The position numbers and the translations under genes were made by a program. Positions 32,113 to 40,695 of a stretch of DNA of 45,764 nucleotides are shown here, piece by piece; position 1 is the first letter of the stretch; each line of letters starts with the position of its first letter. Under the pieces are notes generated by a model that saw only the letters and a list, made by a program, of their open reading frames with translations, did not search any database and was not told where the DNA came from. Source of the DNA: an uncultured Flavobacteriaceae bacterium (GTDB taxonomy: Bacteria; Bacteroidota; Bacteroidia; Flavobacteriales; Flavobacteriaceae); assembly GCA_937959395.1 (NCBI GenBank), contig CALGLR010000046.1, positions 1 through 45,764 of the forward strand, in the 5' to 3' direction.

Positions 32113-32141
32113 ATGTAACTTGCATTTTTGCAATGCGTTTG

Positions 32142-32172
32142 CAAAGGTAATTTATTTCGTATTTACTACAAA
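32142..32172 (-). promoter_or_regulatory. Promoter of tRNA-His
   Basis: On the minus strand TTTG (32172-32169), a 19-base spacer, TACCTTTG (32149-32142). Same architecture as the tRNA-Ser promoter. It lies just outside the duplicated segment. Confidence 0.8.
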
Positions 32173-32216
32173 GATTTTTACTTTTTTTTTAAGCAAAATA
32201 AGTGAATATTTTTTTT

Positions 32217-32933
32217 CTATTTTAAATCAAATAGGCTATTTACTGTTACATAACGTTCTACATTAAAACCTTCGGCATGATCTACGCCTACTAATCGTCC
32301 TAATTCTCTTGCTCTATAATCAATACTATCTATAAAGTTCTTACTCGTAATTGGTGTTTCAGGATCTTCATTATTTGGATCAAAAAACTGTGTTTTATAA
32401 GCCATTACAGATTTCATCTTTGTATCGATAAAGCCAGAAACATCGACTAAAAAATCGGGTTCTAAATTTTTCCATTGTATGTAATGATACACTTGCTTTG
32501 GTCTCCATTTTTCTTGAGGCTTCCCTCCTAGTTCAGTTTCTATTTTTATTAATCCGCTTAAAAAACAAGCATCACTAACTAATTTACTCCCTTTACCATG
32601 GTCGATATGCCTATCGTCTATTGCATTGCATAACACCATATCTGGTTGGTATTTGCGAATCATTTTAATGATTTCTAATTGATGCTCTTTATCGTTTATA
32701 AAAAAACCATCAGCAAACCCTAAGTTTTCCCTAACAGAAAGACCTAAAATTTTAGAAGCATCCTTTGCTTCTTGATCTCTAGTTATTGCTGTTCCTCTTG
32801 TTCCTAGTTCACCTCGAGTTAAATCTACCACACCTACTTTTTTACCGTTGGCTATTTCTTTTGCAACAGTTGCACCACATCCTAATTCAACATCATCTGG
32901 GTGTGCGCCAAAAGCTAATATATCTAGTTTCAT
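32217..32933 (-). CDS. bshB1: Bacillithiol biosynthesis deacetylase BshB1
   Basis: 238 residues. The enzyme removes the acetyl group from GlcNAc-malate in the second step of bacillithiol synthesis, a low-molecular-weight thiol of the Firmicutes and Bacteroidota. The LmbE/PIG-L fold has the zinc motif AFGAHPDDVELGCG (His-Pro-Asp-Asp) and the second metal His in IDDRHIDHGKGSKLVSDA. Other BshB1 features are DLTRGELGTRGT, GFADGFFIND, VYHYIQWKNLEPDFLVD and the end RELGRLVGVDHAEGF. bshA and bshC are not in the window. It is separate from rlmF by 126 bases. Confidence 0.96.
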   Translation of the reverse strand: MKLDILAFGAHPDDVELGCGATVAKEIANGKKVGVVDLTRGELGTRGTAITRDQEAKDASKILGLSVRENLGFADGFFINDKEHQLEIIKMIRKYQPDMVLCNAIDDRHIDHGKGSKLVSDACFLSGLIKIETELGGKPQEKWRPKQVYHYIQWKNLEPDFLVDVSGFIDTKMKSVMAYKTQFFDPNNEDPETPITSKNFIDSIDYRARELGRLVGVDHAEGFNVERYVTVNSLFDLK

Positions 32934-33059
32934 GTTTTATCTTTATTTTATTTCATCTGTAACATATACATCCATATAATCATTAGTTTTCTTGATTAAA
33001 TTTAAGTAATCGATGTTTCTATTAAAGTTTATTTTTTTCCGCGAAAGCGTTAATCTTAC

Positions 33060-33959
33060 TTACTGTTTTTTATTTACCCACTCTTCTTGCTCTTCTGGAG
33101 TTAAGAAGGTCCAAGCTATAATGCGGCTTTTTTTATTCCCTTGCTCCACATCTATAGTTACTATTTTTGTAGCATTAAGCTTCTTTAAAGAAATGTACAT
33201 ACTTGTAACATGATCTTTATTAGAAACTAAAGATGTAAACCAAAAACTTTGTTTTTTATAAAGTGAACTCTCATATAAATAGGTATGCAAAAACGCCTTC
33301 TCACCACCTTCGAACCACAATTCACTCGCTTGACCACTAAAATTTCTTACTATTTCATCGGTTTTATTTCCTAAGCCTCTCAGTTTTTTTGTAGTGACTT
33401 CTAAAGCTTCTTTTTCATTCTTATAAAAAGGTGGATTACATAGGGTTACTGAAAAGGAATCCTCTTTAGTTAATACGCCTTCTAATAGGTTGGATTTATT
33501 AGGTTGCGTTCTTAAACTTATCGCAGCGCTTAGATCGTTTTTAGTAATAATAGTTTCAGCAAAAGCAATTGATTCTTTATTACAATCACTACCCACAAAT
33601 TCCCAATCATATTCTGCATGACCTAATAACGGATAAATACAGCTCGCTCCTACTCCAATATCTAATACTTTAATATTATTAGATAATTTTGATGCTTTTA
33701 GTAAATCATTAATATGATGTATATAATCGACACGTCCAGGGATTCCTGGGCATAGATATTCATCTGGAAATTCCCAAAATGATAGGCCATAATATGTTTT
33801 TAATATCGCGGTATTTAGAGCTTTAACTGCTTCAGGTTTAAAAAAGTCGATAGTCTCTTTACCATAAGTGTTCAAAAAAGAAAAAGTCGATAATTCTGGA
33901 TGATTTTCAATTAATAACTTAAAATCGTATCCTTCTAAATTCTTATTATTTTTATGCAT
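33060..33959 (-). CDS. rlmF: 23S rRNA (adenine1618-N6)-methyltransferase RlmF
   Basis: 299 residues, as in other RlmF proteins. It methylates A1618 of 23S rRNA with S-adenosylmethionine. The SAM-binding loop is VLDIGVGASCIYPLLG, followed by the acidic EFVGSDCNKESI, and the catalytic NPPF motif is in LCNPPFYKNEKEA. The beginning (NNKNLEGYDFKLL) and the closing RIIAWTFLTPEEQEEW are typical. Its ATG overlaps the end of the upstream PLP-enzyme gene by 8 bases (GATGCATAA), so the two are translationally coupled. Confidence 0.95.
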   Translation of the reverse strand: MHKNNKNLEGYDFKLLIENHPELSTFSFLNTYGKETIDFFKPEAVKALNTAILKTYYGLSFWEFPDEYLCPGIPGRVDYIHHINDLLKASKLSNNIKVLDIGVGASCIYPLLGHAEYDWEFVGSDCNKESIAFAETIITKNDLSAAISLRTQPNKSNLLEGVLTKEDSFSVTLCNPPFYKNEKEALEVTTKKLRGLGNKTDEIVRNFSGQASELWFEGGEKAFLHTYLYESSLYKKQSFWFTSLVSNKDHVTSMYISLKKLNATKIVTIDVEQGNKKSRIIAWTFLTPEEQEEWVNKKQ

Positions 33960-35127
33960 CTGTCTTTTCTATTGTGTTTACTGTTTTTAATATGGCATTG
34001 CTAATATCTGCTTTTAAATCTTTTATAGATTCTATTCCTACAGAAAAACGTATCAATCCATCTTTAATTCCAATTGTATCTCGCTCTTCTTGGCTTAACA
34101 AAGCATGAGAGGTTAATGCAGGAGATATTACTGTACTTTCTACGCCTGCTAAACTCATTGATGATTTAATTAATCGTAATTCTTTTTGAAATTTATGAGC
34201 ATCCAAACCTTCTTTTAATTCAAAAGAAAGCATCGCTCCAAAACCGTTCATTTGAGATTTTGCTAATTCATAATCGGGATGACTTTTAAGTCCTGGGTAA
34301 TATACTTTTTCAATAGACTCGTGTTTATTTAACCATTTTGCCATTTTACGTGCATTTTTAGTTTGCGCTTTTACACGAAGTCCCATTGTTTTCATACTGC
34401 GTTCTAGCATCCAAACGGTAAAATCACTAAGACTGCCACCCAAATTTTTAGAAACGTTCCATATAATATCTATATGTTCTTGAGATCCTGCAACAGCTCC
34501 AGCGCAAATATCGCTATGTCCTCCAAAATATTTTGTTGCAGAATGCATTACTAAATCGATACCAAAATCTACTGGGTTTTGATTTACAGGGCTTGCAAAT
34601 GTATTATCGATACTTGTTAAAATACCTTTAGATTTTGCTAGGTCTGCAACTTTTTTAATATCGGTGATGGTTAATAATGGATTTGAAGGTGTTTCAATAT
34701 GAATTAATTTGGTGTTCGCCTGTATTGCTGATTCAAAATCGCTTGCATTAGAGCCGTTAGTAAATGTAAATTCAATACCATATTTAGGAAACTCTTCTCT
34801 AATAAAATTACTGGTCCCACCATATAATGTATTTTGAAGTACGATATGATCTCCTGTTTTTAAAAAGGCAAAGAACATATGGCTTATAGCTGCCATTCCT
34901 GAAGCAAAAATTAAAGCGGCTTCTGTATGCTCTAATGCTGCTATTTTTTTAGATAAATGTTCCTGATTAGGCGTATTAAAATAACGCGGATAGCGTTTTA
35001 CATCTACATCTAGAAACTCATACGAAGACGATAAGTATATTGGTGATATTGCACCTTTAAATTGTTCATCTTTAATTTCACCTACATGGGTACAAATAGT
35101 GTTTAAACCTAGTTTTTCTTTTGTCAT
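33952..35127 (-). CDS. Trans-sulfuration PLP enzyme (cystathionine synthase/lyase family)
   Basis: 391 residues, Cys/Met metabolism family. Motifs: EAALIFASGMAAISH, VLQNTLYGGTSNF, ETPSNPLLTITDI, SIDNTFASPVNQNP and the aldimine lysine in LVMHSATKYFGGHSD; the end is LIRFSVGIESIKDL. The family covers cystathionine gamma-synthase, beta-lyase, gamma-lyase and homocysteine synthase, which differ by a few active-site residues that I cannot settle by eye. The gene overlaps rlmF by 8 bases and is the first of the pair. It diverges from the SatD-like gene across 292 bases. Confidence 0.93.
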   Translation of the reverse strand: MTKEKLGLNTICTHVGEIKDEQFKGAISPIYLSSSYEFLDVDVKRYPRYFNTPNQEHLSKKIAALEHTEAALIFASGMAAISHMFFAFLKTGDHIVLQNTLYGGTSNFIREEFPKYGIEFTFTNGSNASDFESAIQANTKLIHIETPSNPLLTITDIKKVADLAKSKGILTSIDNTFASPVNQNPVDFGIDLVMHSATKYFGGHSDICAGAVAGSQEHIDIIWNVSKNLGGSLSDFTVWMLERSMKTMGLRVKAQTKNARKMAKWLNKHESIEKVYYPGLKSHPDYELAKSQMNGFGAMLSFELKEGLDAHKFQKELRLIKSSMSLAGVESTVISPALTSHALLSQEERDTIGIKDGLIRFSVGIESIKDLKADISNAILKTVNTIEKTDA

Positions 35128-35283
35128 TGCTCAGAGAATAGTAATTATAGGGCTAAAAATAACCATCTTCTAAACCATTATCAATTAATTTTCATTTAAA
35201 AATAAAATTTTTACGCTTCATAGTTTTAGTGTATAAATTACATGTTAAAGAGCTAGTTCTTTATTATTAAGGTCAATAACGGG

Positions 35284-35319
35284 AATGAAATTATGCTATA
35301 AAAACAGCATAATTTCATT
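35284..35319. promoter_or_regulatory. Long inverted repeat ahead of the SatD-like gene
   Basis: AATGAAATTATGCT (35284-35297) and its exact complement (35306-35319) with an 8-base spacer. It abuts the first of the two TATTCC repeats. It may be an operator or a hairpin in a leader; no T-run follows. Confidence 0.65.
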
Positions 35320-35368
35320 TATTCCTTTATTAGGGAATAAATTAAAATATTCCTTTATTAGGGAATAA
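35317..35368. promoter_or_regulatory. Two 21-base palindromic repeats, operator candidate
   Basis: The same 21 bases occur at 35320-35340 and 35348-35368, 28 bases apart. Each has TATTCC...GGAATA arms with an 8-base spacer (arms of 9 bp in the first copy, ATTTATTCC/GGAATAAAT). The second copy ends five bases before the -33 TTG of the SatD-like promoter. Confidence 0.75.
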
Positions 35369-35373
35369 TTTTA

Positions 35374-35400
35374 TTGTGCTAATAAAAAACGATATCTTTG
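35374..35400 (+). promoter_or_regulatory. Promoter of the SatD-like/DUF3307 operon
   Basis: TTG at 35374-35376, a 16-base spacer and TATCTTTG at 35393-35400 (exact -7). The start codon is 19 bases further. Confidence 0.65.
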
Positions 35401-35419
35401 ATTGTAATTCATTTAATTT

Positions 35420-36010
35420 ATGACAAGCATAATTACAGGAGATATAATAAATTCAAGAGCTAGCGACCCTAAAATTTGGATTGATATACTTAAATCTGAA
35501 CTTAAAAAATATGGTGAAGAACCTCAGCATTGGGAAATTTATCGTGGTGATAGTTTTCAATTTGAAGTAAACCCAAAAAACGCATTAAAAGCTGCCATAT
35601 TACTAAAAGCAGGTATAAAACAATTTAAAACAATAGATGTACGACTTGCTATAGGTATTGGAGAAAAAACATATACTGCCAAAAGTATTACAGAATCTAA
35701 TGGTAATGCATTTATATATTCTGGTGAGTGTTTCGAGAATTTAAAAAAAACAACATTAGCGATAAAATCTAAAGACAGTATTTTTGATAAACAAATCAAT
35801 ATCATGATAGAACTAGCATTATTGACTATGGATAACTGGACTCCTGTTGCTTCTTCTTTCTTTAAAGCTGCTATAGAGAACCCAAATAGCAATCAAAGTG
35901 AATTAGCAAAAATGCTAAATCGAGAACAAAGTGATATTAGCAAAGGTTTAAAACGTGCTGGATATGATGAAATCTATAAATTAATTCAATTTTACGAAGC
36001 ACAATTCTAA
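35420..36010 (+). CDS. SatD-like protein: cyclase-like domain plus HTH
   Basis: 196 residues, cytoplasmic. The N-terminal part resembles SatD-family proteins and, by my reading, the class III nucleotide cyclase fold: TSIITGDIINSR (like the first metal-binding strand), IYRGDSFQFEV at 41-50 (GD pair) and IDVRLAIGIGE at 72-82. Residues about 153-183 are a helix-turn-helix (QSELAKMLNREQSDISKGLKRAGY). So the protein may bind a nucleotide and DNA. It is four bases upstream of the DUF3307 gene, making a two-gene operon behind a tandem palindromic site that the HTH may recognise. SatD was named in streptococcal acid tolerance; its biochemistry is not known to me. Confidence 0.8.
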   Translation: MTSIITGDIINSRASDPKIWIDILKSELKKYGEEPQHWEIYRGDSFQFEVNPKNALKAAILLKAGIKQFKTIDVRLAIGIGEKTYTAKSITESNGNAFIYSGECFENLKKTTLAIKSKDSIFDKQINIMIELALLTMDNWTPVASSFFKAAIENPNSNQSELAKMLNREQSDISKGLKRAGYDEIYKLIQFYEAQF

Positions 36011-36014
36011 AAAC

Positions 36015-36815
36015 ATGATACTATTTTTTATAAAACTATTGTTAGCCCATATTATTGGAGATTTTGTTTTTCAATCAAAGAAATGGGTGGATCATAAATT
36101 TCTGTATAAGCACAAATCTAAATATTTGTATTTACACATTTTAATTCATGCTATTGCGCTTTTAATTGTTTTACAAGGGAATTTAAAAACGTACTGGTTA
36201 GGATTTATTCTTATTATTGTTTCTCACTATATTATAGATGTTATTAAACTTAATCTTAATAAGCCAATTGAAACAGAGAATGAGGTTACTAAAGAAAAAA
36301 ATAAGAAGCGAAATAGGGTTCTATTTTTTACAGACCAGTTTGCACATATTTTGGTATTAGCGGGGACAACTGTTATTTATTTTTCTAATGATATCGAATT
36401 TGATACGCTATTCTCTTCAAAAACTATTCTATTTATTACTGCTATTTTAATGCTAACCAATGTATCTTCTATAGTTATGAAGGTTATTTTTTCTAAATGG
36501 AATTTAGATAACAGTAAAACAAATACAGATATTTTAGATGAAGATGATAATGATGAATCTAATACCGCTTCATTAGAAGAAGCCGGAACTTATATAGGTA
36601 TTTTAGAACGTTTACTTGTTTTCTTATTTATTATTACAAACCACTGGGAAGGCGTTGGCTTTTTAATAGCAGCTAAATCTATTTTTAGATTTGGAGACCT
36701 TTCTAAGGCAAAAAACCGCAAACTAACAGAATATGTATTAATTGGAACGTTACTTAGTTTTGGTTTTGCAATTCTAACTGGAATAGCTTTTATATATTTT
36801 GTGAAATTAGTTTAA
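36015..36815 (+). CDS. DUF3307 multi-pass membrane protein
   Basis: 266 residues. It opens LFFIKLLLAHIIGDFVFQS and then KWVDHKF, the DUF3307 signature with conserved His, Asp and Gln in the first helix. Further helices: LYLHILIHAIALLIVL, YWLGFILIIVSHYIIDVIKL, FFTDQFAHILVLAGTTVIYF, ILFITAILMLTNVSSIVMKV, YIGILERLLVFLFIITNHW and YVLIGTLLSFGFAILTG. His/Asp residues lie inside helices (SHYIIDVIK, TDQFAHI), which could bind metal or transport protons. It is encoded four bases after the SatD-like gene, and the pair appears to be a functional unit. Function unknown. Confidence 0.88.
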   Translation: MILFFIKLLLAHIIGDFVFQSKKWVDHKFLYKHKSKYLYLHILIHAIALLIVLQGNLKTYWLGFILIIVSHYIIDVIKLNLNKPIETENEVTKEKNKKRNRVLFFTDQFAHILVLAGTTVIYFSNDIEFDTLFSSKTILFITAILMLTNVSSIVMKVIFSKWNLDNSKTNTDILDEDDNDESNTASLEEAGTYIGILERLLVFLFIITNHWEGVGFLIAAKSIFRFGDLSKAKNRKLTEYVLIGTLLSFGFAILTGIAFIYFVKLV

Positions 36816-36879
36816 AATACACGTAAAAGTTATGGTAAGTCTAAAACAAAATCTTTACTTTTTTTAATCACTCTCCTTT

Positions 36880-36922
36880 AGTTTATCTTGAGTGGCAGTC
36901 GAAAAACTCGAGGAGACATAAG
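36880..36922. repeat. Dispersed palindromic repeat, degenerate copy
   Basis: CTTGAGTGGCAGTCGAAAAA with a following CTCGAGGAG segment. It shares the CAGTCGA core with the family and lies between two convergent genes (DUF3307 and mscL). Confidence 0.5.
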
Positions 36923-36934
36923 TAAATAGCTACA

Positions 36935-37384
36935 CTACTGTGTATTATTAGATCGTAATAACTTATTCTGTTCTTCCATTAACTGTGTTAAATTAGTAAG
37001 CAACTCGATATCTTTAGGCGTTTTTACAGAAGTATCTTTGGTATCTTGAGCCCGATCTCTTAAGCGATTCATTCCTTTAACAACAATAAAAATAGTAAGA
37101 CTTATAATAAAGAAATCTAACAAAGCTTCAGATAAACTACCGTAATGAATCGCAACGGCATCGCTTATTATTTTTCCATCTGTTCCCATAACAGCATCTC
37201 TCAAAATAATACGTTTATCTTGAAGATTTACCCCGTCTGTCATTAGTGATAAAGGTGGCATTAATACTTTTTTTACTAAAACATCGATAACCCTATTAAA
37301 TGAAGCACCAATAATTACACCTATGGCCATATCCATCATATTGCCTTTAACAGCAAACTCTTTGAATTCTTTAAAAAATGTCAT
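36935..37384 (-). CDS. mscL: Large-conductance mechanosensitive channel MscL
   Basis: 149 residues. The channel opens on membrane tension and releases solutes in osmotic downshock. The N-terminal amphipathic helix and first membrane helix read FKEFKEFAVKGNMMDMAIGVIIGASFNRVIDVLVKKVLMPPLSLM, nearly the family consensus (KGNxxDxAxGVIIG). The second helix is ALLDFFIISLTIFIVVKG, followed by a charged cytoplasmic helix (LTNLTQLMEEQNKLL). The loop is somewhat longer than in E. coli. Located just downstream of the ccsBA gene on the same strand, 25 bases apart, so it may be co-transcribed. Confidence 0.97.
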   Translation of the reverse strand: MTFFKEFKEFAVKGNMMDMAIGVIIGASFNRVIDVLVKKVLMPPLSLMTDGVNLQDKRIILRDAVMGTDGKIISDAVAIHYGSLSEALLDFFIISLTIFIVVKGMNRLRDRAQDTKDTSVKTPKDIELLTNLTQLMEEQNKLLRSNNTQ

Positions 37385-37409
37385 GATTTAAATTATGAAT
37401 TAATCCAAA

Positions 37410-40400
37410 TTATTTTCGATAATATTTATTATGCTTTAGATAAGCAAAAAAGCCTAATACCCCAACAATAGCAAATGCTCCAATAATAAAATAAACACTT
37501 ACTATTTGGTCTCCACTGGCATAAGAGTGTAATCCAGCCAAATAGAAATTCACGCCAAAATAGGTCATCATAATACTAGAAAAAGCAATAATAGAAGCTA
37601 AATTAAAGCCCCAACGCCCACGAAGACCAGGAACTAATCGCATATGAATTACAAAAGCATATATCATTATACTAATAAGCGCCCATGTTTCTTTAGGATC
37701 CCAACCCCAATAGCGTCCCCAACTTTCATTGGCCCATTGTCCTCCAAGAAAGTTTCCAATAGCCAACATAACCAAACCAACAGTTAACGACATTTCATTA
37801 ATTATAGTGAGTTCCTTTATGTTAAGGAGCATTTTTTCTTTATTCTCCTTAGTAGTCATAATCATTAAGACTAATACTACAACTCCTAATATCATTCCTA
37901 AAGCTAAAGGCCCATAACTTCCAACGATAACCGCAACATGAATCATTAACCAATAACTGTCTAATACGGGTTGTAAATTTGCTATTGCAGGATCCATCCA
38001 ATTCCAATGCGCAATCATTAAAATCATTGCCGTTACAAAAGCCGTCGCTGCTATCGTTAAATCACTTTTCCTACCAAAAGCCAATCCAAAAAACATGGTC
38101 GACCATGATACATATAACATAGACTCATAAGCATCACTCCATGGTGCATGGCCAGAAATATACCATCTTACAATTAAACCTATAGTATGAAGTATCCATA
38201 ATAAAAGAATAATAACCTTAAGGACATTTACAGTTACTTTTAAACCTTTACTTCTATCTTTAAATATCTGAACAATAAGAAGAATAAACAATAAAGCCCC
38301 TGCATACATGTACCAGCTAAAAAGTTTCTTAAAAATATCATATTTATTATACTGAATTTCAGTATTAATTTTCTCTTCACTTAACATGACCTCAGCACCA
38401 AGATTGGTTTGCGTTTTCTTAAACGATTCTAATAACTTATCGGCTGCTTTAAAATTTCCCGTTTTCTTGGCTTCGTTTAACGTGTAGAGATACCATTTAA
38501 ATCCTGCGTTTATAAAACTAGCATAAGTCGTATCTTTTATTTTCTCTTTAAAACCATCGTTTCTATATTCTATTGAAGAAATCCATTTATTGTTTTCATC
38601 GTTAGGTATTGGAAATATTTTTAATGAACGCCCTTCTACTGTATTGTATAATAAATTTACACGAGAATCAATATCTTTAAACTCTTTCTTTAAACCTGTC
38701 TGGACTTCTTCTTTATAGGCTTCTTCTAAATAAGGACTCAATTTATAAATACCATTATCTGTAAAAAACTGTGCTAGAGTAGCATACTTTTCGGTCTTAG
38801 GCAAACCAATAATAGTTCTTATGGAATCTGCTTTCTTAGGCGTAACATAAATAATTGGCACATTATACCACAGTAATGGACTTTCCTGTATACTTAAAAA
38901 CACCTGATTGGCATCAAAATCACTATAAGTATCACTTTTGCTAAGTTTACGTAACAACTCAGAAGCATAAGTATTTACAGGCATCATTCTTCCTCCAACA
39001 TCTTGAATAACCATATGCCCAAACTTATCGGTATGCGCTTTTGGTGTGATATTCATTTTAAGAATAGAATCAACTTGAGCTTTACCAACCATTTCCTTGC
39101 TATGGTTATGTCCATCGTTTTCAGAATGTTGCTCTTGAGCTATTCCTGCTAATGAAAAGCATAATAATAAAATAGCCGTTAATTTCGATTTCTTATTTTT
39201 TACTCTATCTAAAGATTTCTTTAAATCGGCAAAGCGCGTATTACGATCAAACAAAATAGCCATTAACCCAAAATACAATAAGAAATAACCAAGGTATGTA
39301 AACCAAGTTCCCCAATAATCATGATTTACTGAAAGAATAGTTCCTTTTTCGTCGGGATCAAATCCTGATTGAAAAAAGCGATAGCCGCGATGGTCTAAAA
39401 TATTATTCATAAATATTTTATAGTCGAAACTTCCTTTTTCTTTATCTTCAACAGTCACTTGGCTTGAAAAAGCAGAATACCTATTTTCTGTACCAGGATA
39501 ACGTTCTGCTTCAAAATCATTAAGCTTAACACTAAATGGCAAATCGAGTACTTTAGAGCCGTAATTAAACGCCATTTTTAATCCGCCAACTTCAACTTGT
39601 TTATAGGCATTATTTGTACCTTTCCCTCCTATTAGTTTTACTAGTTTTGTTTCTCCTTTACTAGTTACATTAAGTACAATACCATCTTCGTCATTTTTTA
39701 ACAACTTTGACTTCTTTACAATATCGAAAACACCTTTAACAACAGGCTTAGGAAAAACCATTTGCATATTAGCTATTACATATCTGGAACGCAACATTAA
39801 TGGTTGAATACTATCCTTAACTAATTTTCCAGATTGCATGGTTGCCATTTGCAAATATTCGCCTTCAAAAGGAGATTCTATAGACAAACCATTTTCGTTA
39901 TTGGTAATATTAATTGCTCCTTTCTTATAACTATTTAGCGTAAAGGCAATATTATGAATTAACTGTTCTTGTCCTACTTTTAAAAAATGATTATGTGGCT
40001 GCCCGCCTCCCGCTTCTACTATTTTAAGATATTCTTCTCCGTTTTCATCTGGAACAATGTCTTCTTCTGCTCCTTCAATGAACTTTTCAAGTTTAATAGT
40101 AACCGGTTGCTTATCGTAATCTGTAGTAATATTAAGAGTATTTTCTAATCTAGGAGAAAAATCTACAGGTTCTTCAATACGCCTCCTCATAGCAACTCCA
40201 TCTACCTGATAATCGCCATCTATAAATCCAGAAATATATGTTTTTTGAGTTAAGAAAACATTTTCAGATTCGCCTTCACGAATAGGCATCATTCCTTCAT
40301 AACCTATATAACGGGTAATGAAAGCTCCTAGTAAAATAAAAATAAAAGAAAGGTGTAATGTTAACGTCGCCCATTTCTCTTTTTTATATAATCGAAAACG

Positions 40401-40610
40401 AAATATATTACCCACAAAATTGATAATAAAAAAGCCCATTATACCTTCAAACCACCACGTATTATATATTAAAGCGCGTGAGTAAGGTGTTGGAGATGTT
40501 TCTTGACCTGCGTCTAAAAAAGTACCTATGGCCATTGCCGCTGCAAAGGCAATAAATAACATAGCGGTAAGTCTTGTAGAAAATAGAATTTTGCCAATTT
40601 TATTCTGCAT
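37410..40610 (-). CDS. ccsBA: Fused ResB-CcsA cytochrome c biogenesis protein
   Basis: 1066 residues from the chosen start. It carries haem across the membrane and ligates it to apocytochrome c. The ResB-like N-terminal part has helices around LFIAFAAAMAIGTFLDAGQET and GIMGFFIINFVGNIFRF and a large periplasmic beta region, with a helix after FTYLGYFLLYFGLMAILF. The CcsA C-terminal part has WYISGHAPWSDAYESMLYVSW, the WWD motif WGRYWGWDPKETWALI and conserved His (MIHVAVIVGS, HMRLVPG). An earlier ATG at 40679 exists, but a minus-strand -7 element (40635-40642) lies between the two, so transcription would start after it. Met24 (40610) is therefore preferred. Confidence 0.95.
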   Translation of the reverse strand: MQNKIGKILFSTRLTAMLFIAFAAAMAIGTFLDAGQETSPTPYSRALIYNTWWFEGIMGFFIINFVGNIFRFRLYKKEKWATLTLHLSFIFILLGAFITRYIGYEGMMPIREGESENVFLTQKTYISGFIDGDYQVDGVAMRRRIEEPVDFSPRLENTLNITTDYDKQPVTIKLEKFIEGAEEDIVPDENGEEYLKIVEAGGGQPHNHFLKVGQEQLIHNIAFTLNSYKKGAINITNNENGLSIESPFEGEYLQMATMQSGKLVKDSIQPLMLRSRYVIANMQMVFPKPVVKGVFDIVKKSKLLKNDEDGIVLNVTSKGETKLVKLIGGKGTNNAYKQVEVGGLKMAFNYGSKVLDLPFSVKLNDFEAERYPGTENRYSAFSSQVTVEDKEKGSFDYKIFMNNILDHRGYRFFQSGFDPDEKGTILSVNHDYWGTWFTYLGYFLLYFGLMAILFDRNTRFADLKKSLDRVKNKKSKLTAILLLCFSLAGIAQEQHSENDGHNHSKEMVGKAQVDSILKMNITPKAHTDKFGHMVIQDVGGRMMPVNTYASELLRKLSKSDTYSDFDANQVFLSIQESPLLWYNVPIIYVTPKKADSIRTIIGLPKTEKYATLAQFFTDNGIYKLSPYLEEAYKEEVQTGLKKEFKDIDSRVNLLYNTVEGRSLKIFPIPNDENNKWISSIEYRNDGFKEKIKDTTYASFINAGFKWYLYTLNEAKKTGNFKAADKLLESFKKTQTNLGAEVMLSEEKINTEIQYNKYDIFKKLFSWYMYAGALLFILLIVQIFKDRSKGLKVTVNVLKVIILLLWILHTIGLIVRWYISGHAPWSDAYESMLYVSWSTMFFGLAFGRKSDLTIAATAFVTAMILMIAHWNWMDPAIANLQPVLDSYWLMIHVAVIVGSYGPLALGMILGVVVLVLMIMTTKENKEKMLLNIKELTIINEMSLTVGLVMLAIGNFLGGQWANESWGRYWGWDPKETWALISIMIYAFVIHMRLVPGLRGRWGFNLASIIAFSSIMMTYFGVNFYLAGLHSYASGDQIVSVYFIIGAFAIVGVLGFFAYLKHNKYYRK

Positions 40611-40634
40611 ATTAAAGTGCTTTTTTAGCTCGTG

Positions 40635-40642
40635 CAAAGATA
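40635..40642 (-). promoter_or_regulatory. -7 element that fixes the ccsBA start
   Basis: TATCTTTG on the minus strand, 25 bases before the ATG at 40610 and inside the longer open frame. No -33 TTG at the usual distance. Confidence 0.55.
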
Positions 40643-40695
40643 GTAGTTTTTGTTTGTTTATACCTTCTAACATTTCCAAAAAATGAGAACTTTAA

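Larger units (their letters stand above)
31989..32134 (-). repeat. 146-base tRNA-His segment, inner copy
   Basis: Partner of 29077-29222. It ends eight bases short of the -7 element of the tRNA promoter (32142), so only this copy keeps its promoter. Confidence 0.9.

Noticed and set aside
40611-40679. ccsBA start at the first ATG (40679)
   Set aside because: A TATCTTTG -7 element lies within the extension, and the residues there are not membrane-like; Met24 is the better start.
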